From Clostridium weizhouense (lineage in GTDB: Bacteria > Bacillota > Clostridia > Clostridiales > Clostridiaceae), in NCBI RefSeq assembly GCF_019431045.1, contig NZ_JAHXPT010000004.1, forward strand, positions 248,001 to 312,000: DNA of 64,000 nucleotides, read 5' to 3'. The position numbers were made by a program, and so were the translations under genes. The notes beneath the pieces were generated by a model. It was not told the DNA's origin. It saw only the letters and a list, made by a program, of their open reading frames with translations, and did no database searches. Below, in pieces: positions 8,121-17,500 of this stretch; within the stretch, counting starts at the first letter, position 1, and the number at the start of each line of letters is the position of its first letter.

Positions 8121-9131
8121 TTAAAGAACAGATGATTTTTTATAAAAGTAAACTGTTAATTTATCATTATCTGTTGAAATAATAGCTCTTTCTTTCTTTT
8201 CTTTACCATCTATATCATCAAAAAATTCAATTGCTCTATTTATAGATTTAATTCCATCTGACTTTGTTTCTTCTTTTCTATATAATATTGCTAAATTATT
8301 AACTTCATTATTATCAAATGATGATGTATAGTTTATTGTTCTGTTATCTATTTTATTTTTTGATGTAAAAAATTCTAATTTATTGTAATCTTTCTCATTT
8401 TCATTATTTATCTCTTTTATTATATTTATATCACTTTCCTTATTTCTTTTCTTTAAATAATATGAAATATCCTCAATTTCAAGATTGTTTAATTCTTTTT
8501 CTATTTTCTTTCCTGTATTTTCAAATTTACTAAAAAGTAACTTTAATTCTTTATATTCATTACTTTCTTCACCATACTCTTTTTTAAACTGTGATATTAA
8601 AAAAATTATTTTTTCTTCATTATATAAATTAGTAAATGCTAATTCTTTTGCAACTTGTTTTATTATAGAATCTATTTTTTTATATTTGATAAATTTAAAT
8701 GTCATCATACTAAAATAAGTAGCTAAAATACTTCCTGTAATAACTAGCATTAACATACTTCTAAATATAACCAAAAATATTATCATTAACCAAAAATTCA
8801 TCTTAAAAATCTTATATTTTTTTACTCCATTTTTTATATTTTTATCATATAATAAAATTTCATTTATTATAGATTTCTTATTTTTAGTTCTTATCTTTTT
8901 CTCTAAATTTAGTTTTTTAAATTCCTTAATGTTTATTTTTTTCTTTTTAAATAACCATAATTGTTTTTGTTTTTTTATAATTCCATTTTCTCCATATATT
9001 CTTATTCCTTTTTTATTTATAGAAATATGATTTTCTTTATATTTTGTAATAAATGTAATTCCACTATCTTTAGCTATCTTTATTTTTATATTTTTACCAA
9101 TATCAAAAGTCTTTTTATAATTAACCCTCAT
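8121..9131 (-). CDS. Membrane protein with DUF4236-like N-terminus
   Basis: Product of 336 residues. The first 55 residues (MRVNYKKTFDIGKNIKIKI, then ISINKKGIRIYGENG) resemble the small beta-rich DUF4236 domain, which usually starts with an Arg/Lys-rich KSFKIGPG-type strand and ends GxRVTVG. A paired membrane segment lies at about 112-150 (FWLMIIFLVIFRSMLMLVITGSILATYF). The rest is charged and helical, Lys/Glu/Asn-rich, and probably cytoplasmic. A GTG at 9143 overlaps the ribosome site AAGGTGG, so the ATG at 9131 is preferred. Function unknown; the domain match is tentative. Confidence 0.6.
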   Translation of the reverse strand: MRVNYKKTFDIGKNIKIKIAKDSGITFITKYKENHISINKKGIRIYGENGIIKKQKQLWLFKKKKINIKEFKKLNLEKKIRTKNKKSIINEILLYDKNIKNGVKKYKIFKMNFWLMIIFLVIFRSMLMLVITGSILATYFSMMTFKFIKYKKIDSIIKQVAKELAFTNLYNEEKIIFLISQFKKEYGEESNEYKELKLLFSKFENTGKKIEKELNNLEIEDISYYLKKRNKESDINIIKEINNENEKDYNKLEFFTSKNKIDNRTINYTSSFDNNEVNNLAILYRKEETKSDGIKSINRAIEFFDDIDGKEKKERAIISTDNDKLTVYFYKKSSVL

Positions 9132-9425
9132 TTTGTTAACCACCTTTTTTATTATATTGTGATAGAGTATTGTAAAAAGTTACTATTGTATTATGCTATT
9201 ATTTCAAGTTCTTATTTGTATTTTATTGTAATTATTTTCCTTAATTTTACATCACATAATATCACTAATCAAGGCTTTTTACTTTCTTAGTTGAATTTAT
9301 ATATTTTTCTTCATAGTTGTATATTTTTCCTCATAATAACTACTTATATAGATTTTCCATATATAAATATAAAAAAAATAGTGTTTTATACAACATAAAA
9401 CAACTCAAAAAAATACATTTTTTTA

Positions 9426-9453
9426 TTGACAAGCCTATATAAAATGTGATAAT
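9426..9453 (+). promoter_or_regulatory. Promoter of the CarD-like gene
   Basis: TTGACA (9426-9431), a 16-bp spacer and GATAAT (9448-9453), about 70 bases before the TTG start. Confidence 0.6.
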
Positions 9454-9523
9454 ATTATAAATTTGATATTTTTTTATATTTATGTTATACTATAACTATA
9501 AAAAATATATGGAGGTGCATTTT

Positions 9524-10003
9524 TTGTTTAAAGCCGGTGATAAAGTGGTTTATCCAATGCAGGGAATAGGAATTATTGAAAAGTTCGAAGAAAAAATTTT
9601 TTCTGGTCAAAAAAAACAATATTGCATAATAAAAATGCTAAAAAACAATATGGAAATAATGATTCCAACTGATAGACTATCATCTTCTAACATACGTATG
9701 ATTAGCGATATAAAGACTCTAGAAAACATATTATCCCACATTCAAAATAACTCTCAAATTCAAGAAGATCTTACATCCAAGCAAAGATATCAAATAAACA
9801 TGGAAAAAATCAAAACTGGTTCATTAAGAGATAGTGCTGAAGTAGTTTATGATTTAACTTTAATCAATAAACAAAAATCACTAAATTCTAGTGAAAAACA
9901 AATATTGAATACAGCTAAAAAATTACTAATAGATGAAATTACGCTTATAAAAAATATTTCTGAAATTGAAGCCACTAATTTATTAAAATCTACTATTAAT
10001 TAA
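9524..10003 (+). CDS. CarD/CdnL-type transcriptional regulator
   Basis: RNA-polymerase-binding factor of the CarD/CdnL/TRCF family, 159 residues. Residues 1-60 form the Tudor-like RNAP interaction domain (FKAGDKVVYPMQGIGIIEKFEEK, then YCIIKMLKNNMEIMIPTDRL). The rest is a helical domain with RYQINMEKIKTGSLRDSAEVVYDL and SSEKQILNTAKKLLIDEI, matching the DNA-contacting CarD C-terminus. GGAGGTG at 9511-9517 sets a TTG start at 9524; the longer reading frame from 9482 lacks a ribosome site. It is a monocistronic unit. Targets are probably promoter open complexes at stable RNA or stress genes, by analogy only. Confidence 0.88.
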   Translation: MFKAGDKVVYPMQGIGIIEKFEEKIFSGQKKQYCIIKMLKNNMEIMIPTDRLSSSNIRMISDIKTLENILSHIQNNSQIQEDLTSKQRYQINMEKIKTGSLRDSAEVVYDLTLINKQKSLNSSEKQILNTAKKLLIDEITLIKNISEIEATNLLKSTIN

Positions 10004-10011
10004 TTTTTATT

Positions 10012-10056
10012 AATAGCAAAAGCCACATAAATAGTATTTATGTGGCTTTTGCTATT
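10012..10056 (+). terminator. Strong terminator after the CarD-like gene
   Basis: Perfect 21-bp arms (10012-10032 and 10036-10056) around a 3-base loop, containing AAAGCCACATAAAT and its complement. Between it and 10324 the sequence holds nothing I can identify. Confidence 0.85.
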
Positions 10057-10323
10057 TTAGGCACATTCAAAAAAATAATAAACCAGTATGTGAGTCTATT
10101 TGATCTATTATTTTATTTCATATGTCTTATTATATATAAAATAGACATGATACAATTTTAAATTGAAGAATTTCTATAAAATTTTATAATCTCTTCTACA
10201 ATAAAAAATTGCTTATATCAATCTCACTTCATTGATAAAGCTTTATATATTTAATATTTCTTAAACTATCAACATTACTTAATTTTATAAATCAAAAGTT
10301 TTATACTTTCATATAAGTAAAAA

Positions 10324-10351
10324 AAGCTATAGAAATAAATTTCTATAGCTT
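10324..10351 (-). terminator. Terminator of the zinc-ribbon gene
   Basis: AAGCTATAGAAA and TTTCTATAGCTT with a 4-base loop; the U-run is on the minus-strand transcript, 16 bases after the stop. Confidence 0.8.
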
Positions 10352-10366
10352 AACTTTCATATAAAA

Positions 10367-10522
10367 CTATCTTCTATTGTTTTGTTGCTTTCTTGCTCTT
10401 CTACAATCAGGACATCTTACTGGTTCATTTTCAAATCCTTTTTCTTTGTAGAATTCTTGTTCTCCAACTGTGAATACGAATTCTGATCCACAATCTTTAC
10501 ATACTATTTTCTTATCTTCCAT
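10367..10522 (-). CDS. Small zinc-ribbon protein (zf-trcl type), 51 residues
   Basis: Short gene with the product starting MEDKKIVCKDCGSEFVFTVG and ending CRRARKQQNNRR. Two CxxC pairs (CKDC at 8-11, CPDC at about 38-41) separated by a GEQEFYKEKGF stretch match the widespread clostridial probable zinc-ribbon family. AGGAATTGAA precedes the ATG at 10522, and a terminator follows the TAG. The basic tail suggests nucleic-acid contact. The role is not known. Confidence 0.85.
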   Translation of the reverse strand: MEDKKIVCKDCGSEFVFTVGEQEFYKEKGFENEPVRCPDCRRARKQQNNRR

Positions 10523-10723
10523 TTCAATTCCTCCAAATTAAAGACTTAGTTAACTAATACTTTCTCAATGGAGAAATGTTAATGTAATTAAATCTTTATT
10601 ATATTTTTTGTTCTTTGTGAACTATTTTAGTATATCATCTATTAATATTAAATGCAAGTTATTAATAAATAATTTTTTTCATTTTTTCAATATTTAATTT
10701 TATTAATTTATATTACTTAAATT

Positions 10724-12319
10724 TTATTCTCCAATTAATGATAAATTTTCAAAATAATTTGTAATAATATGTCTACTATCACCTACTTTAATATACTTTA
10801 CCTCTATAATATCACTTTTATTTGTCAATGCTACATCTCTAGACATTTCAGTTGAAACTGAAAAAATATTATCTATTCCTTTTATCTTTATGTCATAAAT
10901 GCTTGTTCCTTCTTTAACTACTAATCCTATTCTTTCAACTTCCCCTTTAATAGTCTCTTCTTTATTTTCACCTTCTAACGAAATATTGGTATTAGTTAAA
11001 GCTTCTAAATATTTATTAAGTGTAGATTGAAGGCTATCTCCAACAGCAACTGTATTATAATTTTTAACATTAACCATAGCATATTGTTTAACTAATCCAT
11101 TAGAATCTTTTAAAGTCATAAAATAAGTTGGTTCATTCTGAATATTTATTAAATAAGGAAATGTAGCTAAATATCCATATTGTTGTACTTTTCCTTGTGC
11201 TGATTGCATACTTGCTTCTTCTGTAGCACCTGCTGTTTCATATAATGTGGTTTTACCAGTTCTTGTATCTGTTAATGTAAAACCTACTAAACTCTCATCA
11301 CTTCCAACAGAAGTTATACCAGTATAATAATAACAAACATCATTATTATATATTATATTCATACCATTAGTTGTTTTAAGTTTATCTTTATCACTAAAGT
11401 TTAAAACTCCGTGTACTAGTTCACCCCATTTATCTATATACCTTTTTATATACTCTTGTGGTTGTATTCTATCTACCCATTCAGGTAAATTATTAATATC
11501 ATAAATTTTAGATTCTCCTGTTTGTGCATCCATTACTAATGTACCTATAGCTTTTGATTCTAATATTCCAATAGCATTATCGTATCTTGTTACTACCCAA
11601 TATGGTTTTCCTGTATCATCTAATTCAAAACTAAAATCTGTGTGCCCTGCTTTCATGTCTCTAAAAAATGTTGCTCTTTTTAAATTAGAAAATAAATATG
11701 ATGAATTTAAATACTTAAGCTTAATATCTTTACCATTAAGTTTCGTTACTAACTGAACATCATTTTGATTTGTAGCACTAACTTTTATGTATCCTAACGT
11801 ACCCTCACTATTTGTAAACCATTTAAATAGTGATGAATGTTCTAATGGAGCTACATAATATAATTGTCCATTTACATTTTGTAAATCTAATGTTCCTACA
11901 TATACTTGACTACCAAGACTTGCAATTTCCCCTAACTTTTTATCAGCAAGTTTTCCTGCTAATTCTTTATCTATTATTGGTAATTGATTTAAGTCAATAT
12001 ATTCTATTTGACTTGAAAATTCAACTTTTTCTACATTTCCAATTAAGTTTCTATGTGCATTGTAACTTATTATTGGGCTAAATATTAATATTAAAATAAT
12101 ATATGCTACTGCAACTATTCCACCTGTTATAATAATTTTTTTATTTTTTATTAAAATACCATATACAACACTAGTTAATACAAATATACTAACTATTAAC
12201 ATTGAGTTTAAGCTTAAATCAAAAATCAAATTACTTGTTAAGAATAATAAAATTCCTATAAACAAATAAATTGCCAATAATAATTTTAAAAATTTTATAA
12301 TATTATTTTTATCTCTCAT
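10724..12319 (-). CDS. Unrecognised membrane-anchored protein, 531 residues
   Basis: Three closely packed membrane segments at about 9-33, 36-57 and 61-84 are followed by about 440 residues that should lie outside the cell or loop back. The outer part has repeated beta-rich, PepSY-like motifs: KPYWVVTRYDN, GTLVMDAQTGESKIYDINNLPEWVDR, GFTLTDTRTGKTTLYETAGATEE and a C-terminal EVERIGLVVKEGTSIYDIKIKG region resembling an OB-type or nucleic-acid-like beta fold. No catalytic motif is visible. The ATG follows GGAGGG. The gene downstream of its promoter side (12457-12735) is another small membrane protein; the two are probably independent because a weak hairpin separates them. Function unknown. Confidence 0.75.
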   Translation of the reverse strand: MRDKNNIIKFLKLLLAIYLFIGILLFLTSNLIFDLSLNSMLIVSIFVLTSVVYGILIKNKKIIITGGIVAVAYIILILIFSPIISYNAHRNLIGNVEKVEFSSQIEYIDLNQLPIIDKELAGKLADKKLGEIASLGSQVYVGTLDLQNVNGQLYYVAPLEHSSLFKWFTNSEGTLGYIKVSATNQNDVQLVTKLNGKDIKLKYLNSSYLFSNLKRATFFRDMKAGHTDFSFELDDTGKPYWVVTRYDNAIGILESKAIGTLVMDAQTGESKIYDINNLPEWVDRIQPQEYIKRYIDKWGELVHGVLNFSDKDKLKTTNGMNIIYNNDVCYYYTGITSVGSDESLVGFTLTDTRTGKTTLYETAGATEEASMQSAQGKVQQYGYLATFPYLINIQNEPTYFMTLKDSNGLVKQYAMVNVKNYNTVAVGDSLQSTLNKYLEALTNTNISLEGENKEETIKGEVERIGLVVKEGTSIYDIKIKGIDNIFSVSTEMSRDVALTNKSDIIEVKYIKVGDSRHIITNYFENLSLIGE

Positions 12320-12398
12320 TTTTATCCCTCCATTGCAACTGTTTATTATGGTTAAAATTATATCATAATAGGTTTTTTATTACTATATTTATATTAAA

Positions 12399-12432
12399 AA
12401 AGATAAAGTATTATAATGAAATACCTTATCTT
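12399..12432 (-). terminator. Terminator of the 92-residue membrane protein gene
   Basis: On the minus strand AAAGATAAGGTATT pairs with AATACTTTATCTTT (one G-U pair), followed by a T-run. Confidence 0.65.
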
Positions 12433-12456
12433 TATTTACTCTAAACAAATATATTA

Positions 12457-12735
12457 TTATTTTTTATCTACTTCTTCATATTCAACATCAATTACTTTTC
12501 CATTAAAATCATCTTCATCTGTTTGATATGTAATATTTTGATCATTTTCAGGAATATTTATATGTTCTTTTTCTTTCTTTTTTTTATGCATAAACGATAC
12601 TATTTTTATTAATAAATAAGCTATTACTCCAACTAATAAAATATACGGAAGAAGACTTAAAAATAAAGATACTATTAGAGCCAATATACATGCTCCCCCA
12701 ATAAAATATAGTATACTTTTCAGATTTCCTCTCAT
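12457..12735 (-). CDS. Small membrane protein, 92 residues, unknown
   Basis: Two adjoining hydrophobic stretches (about 8-25 and 28-47) are followed by a Lys-rich turn (HKKKKEKEH) and an acidic tail (DDFNGKVIDVEYEEVDKK), so the C-terminus should be cytoplasmic. The ATG has a good AAAAGGAG ribosome site. I do not recognise the family; similar small proteins with an acidic IDVEYEEV-type tail occur in clostridia. It could be a phage-shock or envelope-stress type accessory protein, but nothing here proves it. Confidence 0.7.
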   Translation of the reverse strand: MRGNLKSILYFIGGACILALIVSLFLSLLPYILLVGVIAYLLIKIVSFMHKKKKEKEHINIPENDQNITYQTDEDDFNGKVIDVEYEEVDKK

Positions 12736-13028
12736 AATATACTCCTTTTCAAATTTTAATTTCTTTGTTTTATATTATACATTAAAATTAAAACCAATGC
12801 AATAAGTAATATTTAATATTCTATTAAGCAGTTATTAAAAACTTATTACTTTTTTGTTTTACTTTGAAATTCTCTATATAATTAAACCACCGAAATTATT
12901 TTTCTTCATTTTCCATTGTTTATACTTCTATAGTTTTTATTCTTTAAGAGTACTCATTATATCTTTAAAACAAGATATTTTAGAATTTATCTACATCTTT
13001 TTTAGTAATATAAATTTCTAAAAAAAAA

Positions 13029-13054
13029 CTAGCATTAACTTAAGCTAATGCTAG
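13029..13054 (-). terminator. Terminator of the glutamate synthase operon in the 12736-13083 gap
   Basis: CTAGCATTA and TAATGCTAG arms with an 8-base loop, and TTTTTTTT on the minus strand. The remaining 300 bases of the gap are AT-rich with no gene or structure I can name. Confidence 0.85.
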
Positions 13055-13083
13055 CTAAAAATTTTCTTCTATTAAAATTAATT

Positions 13084-14556
13084 TTATTTTCTTAAAAATT
13101 TATCTATTCTAATCGCTGCATTTATACCTTCATTAATTGCTGTAACTACTAATGATTGCCCTCTTCTTGCATCCCCAACAACAAAAACTTTTGGAATATT
13201 AGTTTTAAAATCACCAAATTCAGCTTTTATATTACCTCTTTCATCAAACTCAACTCTAAAAGCATCTTTAATATAACTTTCAGATCCTATAAATCCCATA
13301 GCAATTAATAAAAGGTCAGCTTTCCAATTTTTCTTTGAATTTTCTACATAAGTTAATAGAAATTTACCATGTTCATCTTTTTCCCACTTAACATTTACAG
13401 TATCAACACTTTCAATATTTCCTCCACTATCTTTATAAATATCAGTAACTGTTGTTAAATATTCTCTAGGGTCTTTCCCATATACAGCTTTAAACTCTTC
13501 TTGACCATAATCTATTTTTAGAGTTTTAGGCCATTCTGGCCAAGGATTATCTTCTTTTCTTTCAGAGCTTGGTTTTTCCATTATTTCAAATTGAACTAAT
13601 GATTTACATCCGTGTCTAAGAGATGTTGCAACACAATCTGTTCCAGTATCTCCTCCTCCAATTACAATTACATTTTTATCTTTTGCTGAAATATAATTTT
13701 CATCTTTAAGATTTGAATCTAAAAGACTTTTAGTATTTGCTTTTAAAAAGTCTACTGCAAAATAAATTCCTTTTGCATTTTCTCTGCCTTCTGCTTTAAG
13801 ATCTCTTGGTTGAGATGCTCCAGTAGCCAATATTACCGCATCATATTCATCTATTATTTCTCTAGCGTTGTAATTTTCTCCAACATTTGCATTTGTTATA
13901 AACTTAACACCTTCTTCAGCCATTAAACTAACTCTTCTTAAAATAATATTTTTATCAAGCTTCATATTAGGAATTCCGTACATTAACAATCCACCTATTC
14001 TGTCATTTCTTTCATATACTGTTACTTTATGACCACATTTATTTAGTGTATCTGCTGCTGCAAGCCCTGCTGGGCCAGAACCAATTATAGCAACCTTTTT
14101 TCCCGTTCTTTTTTGTGGTGGATTAGCAATTACCTTTCCATTTTCAAATGCAGTATCAATAATCGCTCTTTCATTTTCTTTTATAGTAACTGATGGTGCA
14201 TTCAGTCCTAGTGTACAACCTGCTTCACAAGGAGCTGGACATACTCTTCCTGTAAATTCAGGAAATGGATTAGTTTTTCTTAATCTTTCATAAGCTAAAT
14301 CCCATTTTCCTCTATATATTAAATCATTCCATTCTGGTATTAGATTATGAAGTGGACATCCTGATACCATTCCTGAAAACAATACTCCAGATTGACAAAA
14401 TGGGACTCCGCAATCCATACATCTTGCACCTTGGATACATTGATTTTCTAAAGGAAGTCTGTTATGGAATTCATCATAATCTTTTAATCTTTCTTTTGGA
14501 TCTCTGTTTTCTCCTATTTCTCTATTAAATTCTAAAAATCCAGTTGGTTTTCCCAT
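13084..14556 (-). CDS. gltD: Glutamate synthase (NADPH), small subunit
   Basis: FAD/NAD(P)H-binding beta subunit that feeds electrons to GltB for reductive transfer of glutamine amide nitrogen to 2-oxoglutarate. The N-terminal iron-sulfur domain has CIQGARCMDCGVPFC and CPAPCEAGCTLG. The FAD motif VAIIGSGPAGLAAAD lies near residue 154, and the NAD(P) motif VIVIGGGDTGTDC near 295. The C-terminal FVVGDARRGQSLVVTAINEG closes the FAD site. Its 490 residues fit the family. It starts 12 bases after gltB ends and shares that transcript, which terminates at 13029. Confidence 0.96.
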   Translation of the reverse strand: MGKPTGFLEFNREIGENRDPKERLKDYDEFHNRLPLENQCIQGARCMDCGVPFCQSGVLFSGMVSGCPLHNLIPEWNDLIYRGKWDLAYERLRKTNPFPEFTGRVCPAPCEAGCTLGLNAPSVTIKENERAIIDTAFENGKVIANPPQKRTGKKVAIIGSGPAGLAAADTLNKCGHKVTVYERNDRIGGLLMYGIPNMKLDKNIILRRVSLMAEEGVKFITNANVGENYNAREIIDEYDAVILATGASQPRDLKAEGRENAKGIYFAVDFLKANTKSLLDSNLKDENYISAKDKNVIVIGGGDTGTDCVATSLRHGCKSLVQFEIMEKPSSERKEDNPWPEWPKTLKIDYGQEEFKAVYGKDPREYLTTVTDIYKDSGGNIESVDTVNVKWEKDEHGKFLLTYVENSKKNWKADLLLIAMGFIGSESYIKDAFRVEFDERGNIKAEFGDFKTNIPKVFVVGDARRGQSLVVTAINEGINAAIRIDKFLRK

Positions 14557-14568
14557 ATATTATTCCTC

Positions 14569-17500
14569 CTATCTTCCTTTAACTTCTTCAAATGTTTTCA
14601 TCAATGATTCTTCTTCATCACATCCAAGATTTTTATATTTTTCAACTATTTCTAATACTTTTTTATAATCTCTAGGAATTATTTTTATAAAATTATATTT
14701 TTCAACTTCAAAATTAGATAATATTCTATCTCCTTTAGATGAACCCGTAGCTTTAACATGTTCTTCTATTAATTTTTTTAATTCTTCTTCATCTTCTAAA
14801 TCTAATTCCTCTAAAAGAACCATCTCATCATTTATATTTATTTTAAACTTCTCATCTTCTTTATAAAGATAAGCAATTCCTCCACTCATACCTGCCGCAA
14901 AATTTATTCCTATTTTACCCAAGACAACAACTTTACCACCTGTCATATACTCACATCCATGTGCTCCAACACCTTCAACAACTGCTGTAGCCCCTGAATT
15001 TCTTACACAGAACCTTTCACCAGCAATACCATTTATGAATACTTTTCCTAATGTAGCACCATATAAAGCAACATTACCAATTAAAATATTTTCTTCCGCA
15101 ATAAATGTTGATTTCTTTGGAGGATAAACTATAAGTTTGCCACCTGATAAACCCTTTCCAAAATAATCATTAGCATCTCCTTCAACTTCAAATGTCAAAC
15201 CTTTAGGTATAAAAGAACCAAAACTTTGACCAGCCGCACCATTACATTTAATAACTATAGAATCTTCTTTTAATCCTTTTTCTCCATTCTCCTTAGTTAT
15301 TTCAGATCCAAGCATAGTTCCTAAGGTTCTATTAATATTCGTTATATCAACTTCAAATTTTACATTTTTACCATTCTTTATTGCGTCTTTGCATTTATCA
15401 ATAAATACTTCCTTATCTATTACCTCATCTAATTTATTATCATATTTTCTTCTTTCATCAAACTTAACTACTTTACCTTTAAATTTATCTGGTGTATATA
15501 ATATAGAACTTAAATCAATATTTTGAGCTTTCCAACTATGAATATTTTCTTTTTGTTTAAGTCTATCTACTCTTCCTATCATTTCATCAAGCTTTCTAAA
15601 ACCAAGACTTGCCATTATTTCTCTTAACTCTTGTGCTATAAAATACATAAAGTTAACTACATATTCAGGTTTACCTTTAAACCTCTTTCTTAATTCTTCA
15701 TTTTGAGTTGCAATTCCAACAGGACAAGTATCTAAATTACAGACTCTCATCATAACACATCCAAGTGATACTAATGGTGCAGTTGCAAATCCAAATTCCT
15801 CTGCACCAAGAAGTGCTGCAATTGCTACATCTCTTCCTGTCATAAGCTTACCATCAACTTCAACTTTAACCCTATCTCTTAATTCATTTATTAATAAAGT
15901 TTGATGTGCTTCAGCTAATCCAAGTTCCCAAGGAAGACCTGCATTTTTAATTGAATTTTTAGGTGATGCACCCGTACCTCCATCATAACCTGATATAAGT
16001 ATTACATCAGCTCCACCTTTTGCAACACCAGCTGCAACAGTACCAACCCCACATTCTGATACTAATTTTACAGACACAGCTGCATTTGTATTAACATTTT
16101 TTAAATCATAAATTAATTGTGCTAAATCTTCTATTGAATAAATATCATGGTGTGGTGGTGGTGATATAAGTCCAACCCCCGTAGTTGAATGTCTTGTTTT
16201 AGCAATCCATGGGTAAACCTTAGTAGCTGGTAACTGACCTCCTTCACCTGGTTTTGCTCCTTGCGCAAGCTTTATTTGTAATTCATCAGCATTTACTAAA
16301 TACTCAGATGTTACTCCAAATCTACCAGATGCAACTTGTTTTATTGATGATCTTCTTGAATCTCCACTTTTATCTAAGTTCCATCTTTCTCTATCTTCTC
16401 CACCTTCACCAGTATTAGATTTACCACCAATTCTGTTCATAGCAATAGCTAATGCTTCATGTGCTTCTTTAGAAATTGATCCATAAGACATAGCTCCTGT
16501 TTTAAATCTTTTAACTATTTCAGAAACTGATTCAACTTCATCTATTGGGATACTTTTAGAATTATAATTAAATTCTAATAATCCTCTTAATGTTATTTCA
16601 GATTCTTGATTATTAATTAAAGAAGAATATTCTTTAAACAAGTTATAATTACCTATTCTAGTTGCTTCTTGTAACTTGTGAATAGTTAATGGATTATATA
16701 AATGTTCTTCTTTTTCCTGTCCCGATCTAAACTTTTCATATCCTGGAGAATCTAATTCAAAATCAGAAGAATAAGTTTTATCCCTAAATGCATTTTCATG
16801 ATTTACTTCAGCTTCTCTTTGAATCTCTTTTAATCCAATACCTCCAATTCTACTTACAGTATTAGTAAAATACTTATCTATAACTTCATTACCTATACCT
16901 ATAGCCTCAAAAATTTGAGCTCCTTGATAAGATTGAATTGTTGAAATTCCCATTTTAGAAAGTATCTTTATTATTCCTTTAAGAACAGCTTTATTATAAT
17001 TATAAACTGCCTTTTCATACTCAACATCAAGCATTCCTTCCTCAATAAGATTTCTTATTGATTCATATGCCATATATGGATTTATAGCTGATGCTCCAAA
17101 ACCTATTAATGTAGCAAAATGATGTACTTCTCTTGGTTCTCCTGTTTCTAGTATTAATCCTACAGATGTTCTAGTTCCCTTTTTAACTAAATATTGATGC
17201 AACGATGATACTGCAAGTAATGATGGTATTGGAATTTTACTTGAACATACATTTCTGTCTGATAATATTAAAATAGTATATCCTTTTTCATATGCTTCTT
17301 GTGCTTTATCAAATATTTCATCTAATGCATCTTCTAATGATCCCCCTTTATCAAATACAATATCTATAACTTTTGATTTTAAATTTCCTTCATTAAGTGC
17401 TTTTATTTTTGATAATTCTTCATTATTTATTATTGGTGAATCAAGCTTTATAAGCTCACAATTTGTTGGCTTATCTTCTAAAATATTACCTTCTGGACCT

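Noticed and set aside
8485..9290. Plus-strand open frames opposite the DUF4236-like gene
   Set aside because: Phe/Tyr/Ser-rich translations of AT-rich antisense sequence without a start context.
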